DNA from: Siphonodentalium dalli
Lineage: Eukaryota > Mollusca > Scaphopoda > Gadilida > Siphonodentaliidae
Assembly (NCBI GenBank): GCA_032622095.1
Contig: CP136061.1
Location: forward strand, 253,903,582-253,967,581
Reading direction: 5' to 3'
Length of the DNA: 64,000 nt
This document shows positions 35,160 through 47,161 of this stretch, piece by piece (the first letter of the stretch is position 1; every line of letters starts with the position of its first letter). The notes beneath the pieces were generated by a model. It saw nothing but the letters and a program-made list of their open reading frames with translations, was not told the origin of the DNA and made no database searches. The position numbers and the translations under genes were made by a program.

Positions 35160-35680
35160 ATTATACTTCCATGGTGTAACCAAGGAAGTATATTGTTTTT
35201 GTACTGAGGTCGTTTTCCGTTTATTTTGAAATACTCAGAAACTAATTGCAGTAGGATCGCGAAATCTCTAGCGAATGTAGGCATCTAAGGTCTACTAAAA
35301 ATAAAGGTATCCGCATACCGGTCCAAGGTTTCTAGACAGAGTTATGGCCCTTTTTCGATTATTTTTCATTATTATTATTATTATACTCCACGATTTTGCG
35401 ACGCCCTAATATCTGAAAGTATGAGGAGTAGCAAACTAAAAGTTGGTACGGATGTTGGGGCTAATGAGTTCTAACTTTTTTTCATATAAAAAATATTGTC
35501 CGCGTTTCCCCGCGGAGTTATCTCCCTTTATATGAAAAAATGTCATTTTATTATCTCGGAAATTATAAGGAGCAGAGCATCGGAAATTGGACCGTATGCA
35601 CACCTCGATATGCCCTACTGACCACGGGCATCAAAACTTGTGTCCGCGCTTTCCCTGAGGAGTTACCGCCCATACATAGG
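35160..35680 (+). repeat. 521-bp direct repeat, copy 2
   Basis: See 33432-33952; the offset is 1,728 bp with no indel seen. Confidence 0.95.
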
Positions 35681-36673
35681 GACACACTATACACCAGGAT
35701 GAATAAACCGAGTGGTTTTTTTTGTTTTTTTTTTATAAGTACAGAGCTCTAAAAATTTTATTGCAAATCTCGAATTGGACGAGTGATCCGGACCCGGATT
35801 TACCGCTTAAAAATGTTTTTTCCCAGGACTTTCCGCGTTAAGGTGTACGGAAATATTGCACCTATTTTTCCATCCAAATCCAAACCGGCTAATTAAAGAG
35901 CAAGATAATGTCGTAGCAGGTACGTTGACATACTTTATGTACGTCTCAGAAGTTTGACGACTATACTATAAATGTAACATGCCCAACGAAGAATGCGTGT
36001 CAGGGTGGGTTGAGACTTTAGGAAAATTCCACGAAAATTGCAAAGGGGGGAAAATTCAAACATCGAGATAATTTTTTTTGACGAGTACATCTGATGGCTA
36101 GTGTTCACGCGCATCTAGAGGCCGATTTTCTAATTTTCAGATGGAACGGTTTACTCGTGACAACACTATATATCATAAATATGTATACTTATGTAGTCTA
36201 TCACTAGCCGATTTTTAGCCCCAAATCCAAACGGGCTAATGTAGGAGCGAGTTTCACGCAGGATCATGTAAGCCGATATACTGTAGGTACGCCTGTGAAA
36301 TTTAACCGCTCTACTATAAACGCAACCTGCTCAAGGGAGTGTTTGTGTCGGGTGGGTTGAGATTTGGCAAATTCCACAGAAGATCAAATGGGGAAAATTA
36401 TTCCGAAAATCAGATACTGAGATAAATACTTTTCGACGTGTGGATGTGATAAGTAGTATCTAAACGCAAGATTAGTACGCTTTTTAAAGATTTAGATTGG
36501 ACGGTTTAACCCTGATAGCGTATAATGTTGTAACGGGTGATATGTATTACTCAAATTTAAACCCTCTCTTCATGTAGCAAATTCAAACGGACTTGTCAAG
36601 AGGCAAGGCAAATGAATGAACATGCTCACCGATATACTATATAGGTATCTCCGCTCTACTATAAAAGTAACTT

Positions 36674-36980
36674 ATTGTCACGATTTGACCTGTCCAAAAC
36701 ACTCCCCGGACAAAAGTTTCCCTAGGTATCAAATTTTGTCGAAATCCGGTCGTTTTACCCGATTTGACCTTGAACTGACCATTTCGAAGGTCAATGTTAG
36801 GTCGGGGCCACAATTTGACCCACCCAAAAGACTCCCCGGACAAAAGTACCCCTAGGTATCAAATTTCGTTGAAATCAGTCTGTTTTGCCCGATTTGACCT
36901 TGGATTGACTTTTTTGAAGGTCAGGGTCAGGTCGGGGGTCACGATTTGACCCGTCCAAACACTCCCTGAATAAAAGTACC
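36674..36980. repeat. About 120-bp units, three copies
   Basis: Same unit as at 27070-27460: CACGATTTGACC, CTCCCCGGACAAAAGT, CGATTTGACCTTG. Confidence 0.8.
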
Positions 36981-37641
36981 CATATTTATCAAATTTTGTC
37001 AAAATGCGTCCAGCAGTTTTCCCGGACATAGCTAACAGACAAACAAACAGACAGACAGAAGTCCCAAAATATATATTAAATTTAGAAATGACAATGCAAG
37101 TGCACCATCGGCCCATAAGGCACCAATTTGCATTCGCATAAAGAGGAACACACATACACGCATAACACTCACATGGGATGGGATGGGATACCATGGAAGT
37201 ATATCTGATTCCATGGAATCTGACCTCTAGTTTATTTTAATTTGGTAAGTTAAATGTGTCGTATGTGGCCATTAACATGTAACGTCACAGTGACGCGCCA
37301 TGGGCGTTGAACGTCAACGCAATGAGTCAATGGCTAATCACCAGAAGTATAGGACCACTTGTTGAGTTTGGTAGTTAATTTATGAGTCTTTATAATTCCT
37401 AAAATATATCGCATACAGGTTTTGGTACATGGTACTATGTTAAATTCGCAGAAAATGATTTCGGCCAAATTACACCAAAACTATCCCCGAATATTAGGTC
37501 AGTGACCCCATATGAAATCAATATTAGGTGCTTATCCACCATCTTGTCATTCAGAAAACTCCGTCGCCTCGAGGATATTTTTTGTGTATTTTGGCGCTAG
37601 GAAAGGTGATATCTGTCGGAAATAAATTTCTGCGAATTTAA

Positions 37642-38151
37642 AGATACGGGCGGCGTTGGCGGTGGGGTTGGTATGCTGTTAAAATATTCACCTCCGTCAA
37701 AAACCGCCACAAACAGAAAGAATAGTAAAATATCGACAGACTTCTTATAAGAAAAATATGGCATAAACAGTATGTTATGTAAACAAAAGCAAAAACATTA
37801 CAGAACCTGGCTTTTGTTTAGATCCGGATATGGTAAACATAAAGAGCGTTATTTGTTACTGTTTTCCTGATATGGAAATATGAATGAGCGTTTATAACAT
37901 TTGAGTGTGATTAACCAATAGAATTGCGCTGTGTTATGTAAACAGAAGCAAAACATATGTAACACGACCAGGCTCTTGTTTACGTACACCATCGTACGTC
38001 TTGTCGACAATATACTATTTACGCGCTGATTATGTTTAGCATATGAACAAAACTATATATATTTTAACATTCCTTAATATTCCTTAATTCTGTTGATGGC
38101 GATTTGAACAAATATGAATATTTCTGCAACGAACGAACGCCGCCCGTACCT
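37642..38151. mobile_element. Family E TTAA-flanked MITE (510 bp)
   Basis: TTAA at 37638-37641 and 38152-38155. The ends are AGATACGGGCGGCGTT and AACGCCGCCCGTACCT. The interior is closely similar to 29468-29961 (AAACCGCCACAAACAGAAAG, TAAAGAGCGTTA). Confidence 0.85.
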
Positions 38152-38155
38152 TTAA

Positions 38156-38382
38156 AGACACAGTACAATGTTAGAACCCGCGCCAACCTTTATTGCGATA
38201 TTGAGCGCGCTTAATTTCTAAAAAAAAAGGCGCGATTATAGCGTAATATCAAAAATCCGTCGCGCTTTTTATTGCGATATTGAACTCAAAAGACCCGATA
38301 GTGTTATATTTATATTAGATAAATACTGTGCATATAGTGTACATATAGTGTACATATAGCATTTATAACTATAATATATATA
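38156..38382. repeat. GCGATATT-rich flank
   Basis: Contains GCGATATTGAGCGCGCTTAA and related motifs that also occur, in self-inverted form, at 45390-45540. The two may be ends of one larger decayed element enclosing 38383-44416. Confidence 0.4.
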
Positions 38383-39284
38383 CACAGAACGACACGATGT
38401 GTAAATGGATTTGTCAATATAGTGCAGCGGCCAAATCGAAAAAGAGCTCTAGTTTTCGAGATACCCCTACCCACGGTAGAACAATTTAAAACTAACTTTT
38501 TTTAAAGGAGAAATATATACGCTTTACGAAAATCATAGTGAAAAATAACGGAATTGGTGGTGGCAATTCTCAAATTGACGATGAACGATACCCACCAGTG
38601 ACTTTTCCCAGAAATTAACGATTTTGGTAAAGTGAGCCCTGCGGCTATGTCCTAAGTTATTTGCCCACATTGATGGTGTTAAAATGACTACAGCATACCT
38701 TATTTGTACCTGATATGCAAGAAGTGTTGGTTTATTTGGATTTTCGTGCCATTTGGAGCCGAAACATTTATTTTTTGTTGAAAAATCGCTCTTTTTAAAA
38801 CAAATTATATTTTTCGAACATTATCATTCAAACGTATATTGCAATAATATTGAAATATTTAGGTCATATGGTGTAGTAGTTATCTAACAAGCATATGAAG
38901 AAAGAAGTTAACAACAATTTTGAACGGTTTGCGAGATATTGGATTTTAGCTACCCCTCCCCCAAACACGTTTTTGGTCGAAAAAGATACATATTTTTGAT
39001 AATGTCATTACAAACATTTTTGAATTGATCTGAATGGGACCCAATATGAATATTGTACTGAAAGTGTTGTCCAGAGATGCCGTTTAATCGATTACAGATG
39101 TGTTCAGGCTTTCAGACCCCCAGTTACAACAACAACAATTATTTTATTGATAACAGTTAATTTTGCATGCATTAACATCGATGTTAAGTACTAAAACCTT
39201 TGTTATAAACAACGTGACCAACTATATAACATATGGCTCAGTAGTTATCTGGACAACACAAGTAGAAAGAATTTGACAGAAATT
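38383..39284 (+). repeat. Left arm of 6-kb foldback
   Basis: Begins CACAGAACGACACGATGTGT. It is the reverse complement of 43437-44416. Its inner 743 bp (38542-39284) are followed by a diverged tandem copy (39285 to about 39900), both starting GAAAAATAACGGAAT. Confidence 0.85.
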
Positions 39285-39905
39285 GAAAAATAACGGAATA
39301 TGTGGTGGCTATTGTCAAATCGACGATGAGCGATACCCTCCAGAGACTTTTCCCAGAAATTAACGATTTTGGTAAAGCGAGTCCTGTGGCTATGTCCTAG
39401 CATATTTGCCCATATTGTTGGGGTTAAAATTAATACATCATACCATACTTCTACCTGATATGAAAACAAATGTTGGTTAATTTAGATTTGCCTGCCATTT
39501 GGAGCCAAAATATTTATTTTTTGCTGAAAAATCGCACTTTTTCACAAAAATATTATTTTTCGAACATTTTCATTCAAATGGATATTGTTATAATGCCCAA
39601 ATATTTAATTCTTATGGTGATGCAGTTATTTGTAAAGCATATGCAGAAAGAAGTTAACGGAAATTTAGAACAATTTGCGAAATAATGGATTTTAGCTACA
39701 CCTCCCCCAAACACGTTTTTTGTCGAAATATTACATATTTTTGTTCAGAACTTTACCAAACTTCCCAATTGATCATACTGGGATCCAACATAATTCTTTT
39801 GCTGAAAATGAGCCCGGGGACATTGCTTAATTGATTAAAGACGTGTTCAGGCTTCCAGACCCCAAATTACAATAACAACGCATTTTATTTGCTATTACAT
39901 ACAAT
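39285..39905 (+). repeat. Tandem copy of the foldback arm
   Basis: Direct, diverged repeat of 38542-39140, with shared CTTTTCCCAGAAATTAACGA, TGGCTATGTCCTA and CACCTCCCCCAAACACG-like segments. Confidence 0.8.
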
Positions 39906-40599
39906 AAGTGTCGCATATCAATCAACCAATCAATAGTTTATTCTCAAAAAAAACAATAATGGTATGCAGAGATTACAATAATTGGACAGCTGGAGAACCC
40001 AGCATGTCCGACGTATAGATGCACAAGTACTCCATTCGCGTTTAAGATTGAAATGCAGTAGTTTGAACTATGGCCAATTGAGTAATCACATTAAAACGTC
40101 ACCTCCCTGTCATTGCGGCAAATAGAAAAAGCATATCATTACTTTTTGGAATACAGTGGTCCGAAGACAGAACTTTTATGCGCCATACTGAATGTAATGT
40201 TATCAGAAATACTCTTTTTACGTACAGCAACTCAGTCAGCGCGAAAATATTAAAATAGTTGACGGGGTTCAGACATTTATCTCGAAAACAAAGCGATTTC
40301 CATAATGCTGCCATTTGTTAAAACTTCGTGAAAAGCATTGAAACCCTGCTGAGCGCGAAATTTACCACCTCCATATCGTCTGCAATCTCACGGCGACGGG
40401 CGTATCAATGACGAAAACAACATTATCTGTGTAGCATTGCGTCCAATCAGCTCTAACGAAACTATGTGTATATCATTGTATCCAATCAGTTCCAACTGGA
40501 TTACATCCAAATTTTCCCCATACAATCTCCCTCCCAGATAAATTGTTTACCTCCGGATAGAACTACTTACTTACATACTTATATATCGCATAGTTTCGA

Positions 40600-43195
40600 C
40601 CACAATATATGTTGATATTGAATTCATAATCCCTTCAGTACATGATGTGTTCAAGACCTCAAATAGGGTAGGGGTACATACAACAGTGAACATTTGCAAG
40701 CCGCTTGTTGTGGAGTGCCACATGATGCAGACTTTCGGGAACCAACACATATGTATATTCTGATAAAAACTAACCTTTGGTCAATATATTAATATTGGGG
40801 TCATATCATTTCACCATGTGGTGTCTTCCAAGACTTCAAATAAAGTTGGGGTCCTCAAAATTTTGCCTTTCATATTTTCCAGTCACTTTTCGTTGAGTGA
40901 TCATTCTTTCAGAACCCAAATCCATCTATTTACATTGTTTACGTCCTTGTACAATTAACTCGCCATTGTCCATACACGCACTCAATGATGATATCGTTCC
41001 AATCCGTGATGTGTTCTAGTCATCAAATTGGGAAGGGGGTAATACAAACATTGAAAAATCGCATTATTTATTTTTCAGTCGCTTTTTGTAAAGTGTCCCT
41101 GACTGTCGGGTATTAACCCATGTATAACAATTGTGTATTTCTTTATAGAATAGCCATTTATCCATATCGTCGTTTGACCATGAGGGCACATCCATTCAGT
41201 TCGTCGTAGGTTCAATTGTTTACATGGGGTAGGGGTCCCTTAAAATTCGCCTTCATCGTTTGCCATCTGCTTTGTGTAAGGTGCCATGGTGTTCTCGCGA
41301 ACGGCGGGCTCGCGAGACCATTGCCATTCGGCCACAATCTCGGTAATATGGATAGCTAATGCCTTGAGCTAGTGTTGTGTTCAAGACTTCAGATAGGGAT
41401 GGAGTCCCCTGAGAGTAAAATTTAGCCCTTTCGTTTGCTGACCATTTGTTGTAAAGTGCCATAGGCTATCGGGAACCATCTCATCCATAACAGAGTCATA
41501 TTGCCAAATAATAATCCCATTTGTCCACAACTTCAGTTAACATTGAGAGCATATCATTTTGTTAAGACTTCAAGTTGGATAGTGGGGTCCTCAAGACATA
41601 GAAAATTCGCCTTCTTGTTTGCCAGCCGCTTTTTGTAAAGTGTTCCAGGATTTCGAGGGAACCAAATCACCCATATATCAATTAATAATTCCATGACAGC
41701 AATACATTTCGATCACACACTCAGCTAAGTGAGAGAATATAACTTCAGTTCATGCTCTGATCAAGATATTAAATGGGTAGTGAGTATTCGCCTTTCTCTT
41801 TCATCGACAATTTTGTGTTTACCCAGACATTCAAGACCCTGGTATACTATACTTTTTATATAGCGTCCATTTCTCTACACACGCAGTTAATAATGGGAGC
41901 ACATCCTTTCGGTTCATTGTGTGTCCCAAGACTGCAAATGGGGTAGTGTGGCCTAACACATTACATTTCGTATTTGCCAGCCGCCTTTTGTAAAGTGTTC
42001 CAGGATTTCGAGAACAAAACCCCCCATTCAAATTGTAAATAATACATGAGAGCATATAGATTCGGTTCAGTGTGTGCTAAAGAGCTTAGAAGGGTTATGG
42101 GTACCCAAAACAGTGATATTTCGCGTTCTCTTTGCTAGCCACTTTTTGTAAAGTGCCCCAGACATTGGGAAGCCAGCCAACCCACCCATCGTGCAATCAA
42201 GAGGTATATTTCCTGAATTACATACCATTTGTCCACACCCCAGTTAATATTAATAACATGTCCATCCATTAGTGTGTTTAAGACATTAAATGGGGTAGGA
42301 TGCTCAAAGAAAATATTCAGCTTTGGTTTTTGCCAGCCGCCTTTTGTAAAGTACCCTAGGATTTTGGGAACCAAACTACCCATACAACATGTATATTCCC
42401 TGATAGCACTACCTTTCGTTCACACTGTGATTTAATAATAAAAGCATGAATATTCGGCGCATGGTGTGTTCAAGAGTTTAAATGGGCATATAAAGGGGTC
42501 TCACAAAACAAAAAATATTCGCCTTTGGAGTTTGCCATCCGATTTTCGTAAAGTGCTAAAGGCTTTCGGGATCCAACCAACCCATCCATCAACACCATGT
42601 ATGCGCCCCGATATTACTATTTTTGCCCACATCCTCAGTTAATATTTACAGCAATCATTTCAGTTCGTGAGTTGTTCAACTTTAACACTTCAATTGTGTA
42701 GGGGGGGGGTCCTAAAACAGCAAATTCGTCTTTCTTATTTATCAGCCACTTTGTGTAAAGCGACACATGCACAACCCATCCATACAAATTATGTATTCTC
42801 TGATAGAACTACATTCCCGTCAAACTCTCGGTTAATATAGAGAATTAGAGATCATATAGCTTAATTTCGTATTGCGTTGAAGTCTTTAAATTGGGTAGAG
42901 TGTTCTTGAAAAATATAGCAAATTCGCCCTTCATATTTGCCAAGCAAAGTGCCACACTGTTTCGGGAACAAACCCATCCATAAACATTGTATATTTCCTT
43001 ATGTAATTGTCCTTTATAATTGCATGATTCTTAATACTGAGATCATATTTTGTTCAGTTCGTGGTGTGTTCAGGACGTCTAATAGGGCGGGGAGCAACAA
43101 TGATTTTGTTCTGTATGATTATGTTAGTCTATATTATGTGTCGTTTCGAACAAATACTTCAGTTGCTCAAATCGATATGTGTTAATATAAAATTA
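40600..43195 (+). repeat. About fourteen degenerate 186-bp units
   Basis: Each unit has GTGTTCAAGACTTCAAAT(G)GGGTAG, then AAATTCGCCTTT, GCCAGCCGCTTTTTGTAAAG, a TTTCGGGAACC segment, CCCATCCAT and TATATTCC. The CAAGACTT-like mark recurs near 40653, 40827, 41015, 41200, 41380, 41563, 41760, 41928, 42080, 42276, 42467, 42675, 42880 and 43066, spacing 152-208 bp. Identity between units is low, so this is an old array or retains function. No coding frame persists. Confidence 0.8.
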
Positions 43196-43436
43196 CATGT
43201 CATAAATAAAATATTGTGTTGTTGTTGTTGTAACTGGGGGTTTAATTGGAAACCTGAGGTAATCTAAAACCAGGCTCGCGGTGTCTACGGATCAGGTTTT
43301 CATCACACGAATAATGATTAGATGCTCATTAGAATAATTTAGAAAGGTCTGTCTTGTTATCATCAATATGTAGTTTTTCTACCAAATCGCGTCCGGGGGA
43401 GCGGTACCTAATTCCATTATCTTGAAAACCGTTGAC

Positions 43437-44416
43437 AATTTCTGTCAAATTCTTTCTATTGTGATGACCAGATAACTACTGAGCCATATGAATTATATAG
43501 TTGTTCACGTATTGTTTATAACAAAGGTTTTAGTACTTAACATCGATGTTAATGCATGCAAAATTAACTGTTATCAATAAAATAATAATTGTTGTTGTAA
43601 CTGGGAGTCTGAAAGCCTGAATACATCTGTAATCGATTAAACGGCATCTCTGGACAACACTTTCAGTACAATATTCATATTGGGTCCCATTCAGATCAAT
43701 TCGAAAATGTTTGTAATGTCATTATCAAAAATATGTATTTTTTTCGACCAAAAACGTGTTTGGGGGAGGGGTAGCTAAAATCCAATATCTCGCAAACCGT
43801 TCAAAATTTTTGTTAACTTCTTTCTTCATATGCTTGACAGATAACTACTACACCATATGGACTAAATATTTCAATATTATTGCAATATCCGTTGAATGAT
43901 AATGTTCGAAAAATATAATTTGTTTGAAAAAGAGAGATTTTTCAACAAAAAATAAATGTTTCGGGTCCAAATGGCACGAAAATCAAAATTAACCAACACT
44001 TCTTGCATATCAGGTATAGATATGGTATGCTGTAGTCATTTTGGCGCCTACAATGTGGGCTAATAACTTAGGACATAGCCGCAGTGCTCACTTTACCAAA
44101 ATTGTTAATTTCTGGGAAAAGTCACTGGTGGGTATCGTTCATCGTCGATTTGAGAATAGCCACCACCAATTCCGTTATTTTTCACTATCATTTTCGTCTA
44201 CAGTATATATTTCTCCTTCAAATAAAGTTGGTTTTAACTTGTTCTACCGTGGGTAGGGGTACCCGACCACTTTTGGCGTTTGGCCGCTGTACTAATACGA
44301 CACGAGTGCTGGCGCGTCAGGATAGAACGAGAGGCGCTTGCGCCTCGAGTTCTATCCTTCCGCGACAGCACGAGTGCCGTATCGACAAACCCATTTACAC
44401 ATCGTGTCGTTCTGTG
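43437..44416 (-). repeat. Right arm of 6-kb foldback
   Basis: Reverse complement of 38383-39284, with an extra palindromic segment at 44297-44383. Short frames (44041-44440) are shadows of the repeat. Confidence 0.85.
44297..44383. mobile_element. 87-bp palindrome inserted in the right arm only
   Basis: TACGACACGAGTGCTG and GGATAGAACGAGAGGCGC on the left pair with their complements on the right. The left arm lacks it between CAATATAGTG and its neighbour. Confidence 0.7.
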
Positions 44417-44677
44417 TTTATTACACGCTTCGCGTCCTAGAATCCATGCATTAAAAATACAGGATTAGAAGGTTTATTTAGGCTCATACAGGGCGTGTTT
44501 GTCATGTGTGGTGATTCTTTTATTTAAATAGTTCCAGTTTCGTGGTTGAGGCGAACGTCATGTACGTCATTTTACGTCAACAAGATGCGTATAGAACGTA
44601 CGTTGCATACGGATTTGTGAATATGGAACGGCAATAACACTGTACTTCTATAGGAACAAGCGTGTAATAAATAGAGG

Positions 44678-44830
44678 ATATCCACACTTTTTCAGTGGAT
44701 ATGGGTTATATCTCATGAGTGATGACAAAACATTGAATTTCGACGAGTGGCTTTAGCCACGAGTGGAAATTCAAATGTTTTGTCATCACGAATGAGAATT
44801 AACCCATATCCACTGAAAAAGTGTGGATAT
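44678..44830. mobile_element. 153-bp palindromic element
   Basis: ATATCCACACTTTTTCAGTG at the left is matched by its exact reverse complement at the right. A near-perfect foldback with centre TGGCTTTAGCCA. Confidence 0.85.
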
Positions 44831-45225
44831 TCTGTTTATTATATACTCTAGTTACTTGCCTATGGCCCCCAAAGAATGTCAATACATCAGAAATTTCAAG
44901 CTGACACATGACGCCCAAAAAAATAGTCCCATATTTAAAACACTCAAAAAGTATAGATTTTGTATTTATTATATACTTTCGTTACTTGCCGATCATTTAA
45001 CATAAACGTAAAAAATTCATTGTCTTACAAATTATGCAAAAAATATTTATATAACATTGCCTCACGAAACCAGCGCGTAAAATTGTTTAGAGCTTAAGTC
45101 TGAGCTTTGTTGAATGGCATTCACTCAGGCGCAATAATACCAGTGAGATATCGATATCTCACTAGTGGGATATCACTTATATCTCACTGCTAAAACCTTA
45201 TAATTGATGGGCAAGTATATAATAA

Positions 45226-45317
<92 letters not shown>

Positions 45318-45593
45318 CATTGTCTCTATTTATGCAATAAACAATATAGAAGCAATAATTTGATTTAAATAATTTGATTTAAATGTCACAATTTTGAGCC
45401 CAATATTAAGCGCGAAATATTGCGATATTAAGAGCAAAATATTGCAATAATATCGCAAGCGGCGCGCTTATAAGCATTTCCACTTGCAATATTATTGCGA
45501 TATTTGGCGCGAAAATATCGCGCTTAATATACCACTTCTTTTGACTGGTACTGTAGATGTACATACAAGTCATAAAAAATTAAATAATTCATA
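44831..45593. other. AT-rich region with TA microsatellite, no gene
   Basis: A (TA)n run lies at 45228-45312. A self-inverted GCGATATT/AATATCGC block lies at 45390-45540 (see 38156-38382). No coding sequence recognised. Confidence 0.6.
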
Positions 45594-47060
45594 TAGTAGA
45601 GGCTCTTATGTCCATTTTTTGGCTCCCGTGTGCATTTTGTGAAGAAATATAGCCACTATGCTCATGATGTTGCTTGATATCTGGGGCACCAGAAAACAAA
45701 TGTTAGACACCTGGGGGTCGCGACTGGGTGGATTTATGACGTCATCAAGATGGCCGCCATCCAACATTTCAGAGTAGGCACTGAATCAGTTTGATTAATA
45801 TAATATTTCTCTACTGTTGTGATACTATGATAACAGGCTTCACTTTGATAGAAAAATTGGCCACATTTAACCAAGATGGCCGCCAAAATGGCGACCGAAG
45901 TTCGGGAAAATGATGAATTTTCACACATGTCTCTTAAAACATTCACGGTTGTTTGAAATCGGTGGGTAATAGCAACTTAATTTTAAATACATTTGAATAC
46001 CTCACCATTTGAACATGATAATATGTCATACTTTGGGTCTTATTCCTACAACATGTCGTCAAAATGTGAATTCATAAATATGCTATGAAATTTTACCAAA
46101 TATCGATTTTGTAATTCAAGCCAAGTGTTAGCCAGAAAATAGCTGAATTTGATGACAAACATTTGCAACAGGTTTAAACATATAGATTGCCATATAATTA
46201 CAACCAAAAAAGTGCATCTTTATTCAAGATGGCGACCAAAATGGTTGCCAAAATTGATAAATCACTAAAATTTGTCAAATTTTCTTTGATATCACTCCTA
46301 ATGTGCGATTTAGTGAATATAGGTGAATATATTTGCTCCGTGTTGGCGTAATAACATGGAGATATGAAACAATATGAATAGTTTGTGGACAATGGCTGTT
46401 TATACTAAGAATTCTAGAGAATGAAACGACGAAAATGAGATGAAATCATCAAAACGGCAACCATGAACAATTTCAGAGCTGGCATTGAGTCTGGCAGGAA
46501 AATTTAGATAGTGAAATGATTATGTTTCGCGACCAATAATACCATTGGATCACACTTCCTCTTGGCGGTGCAATTTGGACCTCAAAATCCAAGATGGCTC
46601 CCAAAACGGCGACCGAAATTATAATAATTGATGATTTTTCACACTCGCCCCTTAAATTATTCACAGCGGTTTGAAATCGGTGGCTACTAGCAACCTTATT
46701 TTGAATGAATTATACTATCTAATCATTCGACAACCATGATATGTTAGATTAACATATTATTATCCATATGAATCTAAATTCAGGATTGTGACTCAGATGG
46801 TTACCAAAATGGAGAAATCATCCAAATTTGCTAGTTTTCATTGATAACGCTCCTAATGTGGGTTTCGGTGACTACTGGTAAACACATTTGTTCCCCTCTT
46901 GACAAAAGTGCCAGGAATGCTGATACAATCTGATACAATATGAATATTTTGCGAATAGTAGCTGCTTATATCCGAGATTTCATGAGAATGGAAACAGAAA
47001 CCATGAAAAGTAGATAAATTCATCTGATGCTGACCTATTTGAAAATATCCAAATCTGAAT
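45594..47060 (+). repeat. Left arm of 5.5-kb foldback, about four 350-bp units
   Basis: The outer end TAGTAGAGGCTCTTATGT is inverted at 51129-51146. An AAGATGGC(C/G)GCC-type motif recurs about every 350 bp (45747, 45873, 46227, 46590, weaker near 46797). A TGACGTCA palindrome is at 45738-45745. Confidence 0.8.
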
Positions 47061-47110
47061 ATATGCTGATTACATCCATCACTACATGTACATCGTATAT
47101 ATCATGTAAA

Positions 47111-47161
<51 letters not shown>

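Larger units (their letters stand above)
33432..37204. mobile_element. Large composite element with ATACTTCCATGGT ends
   Basis: The left end ATACTTCCATGGT (33435-33447, again 35163-35175) is inverted at 37190-37202. Between them are four diverged stretches with GGCCCTCAAA (34228, 34512, 34813, 34971), three units of about 350 bp (from about 35870, 36222 and 36586) and three 120-bp units (36674-36980) like those at 27070. A CAGACAAACAAACAGACAG tail lies at about 37030. No protein is encoded. It probably is a non-autonomous element whose first 1.7 kb is a tandemly repeated, incomplete copy. Confidence 0.6.

Noticed and set aside
33432-35680. LTR retrotransposon with 521-bp LTRs
   Set aside because: Repeats do not start TG or end CA, no primer-binding site or coding region in the 1.2-kb interval, and the same end is inverted at 37190.
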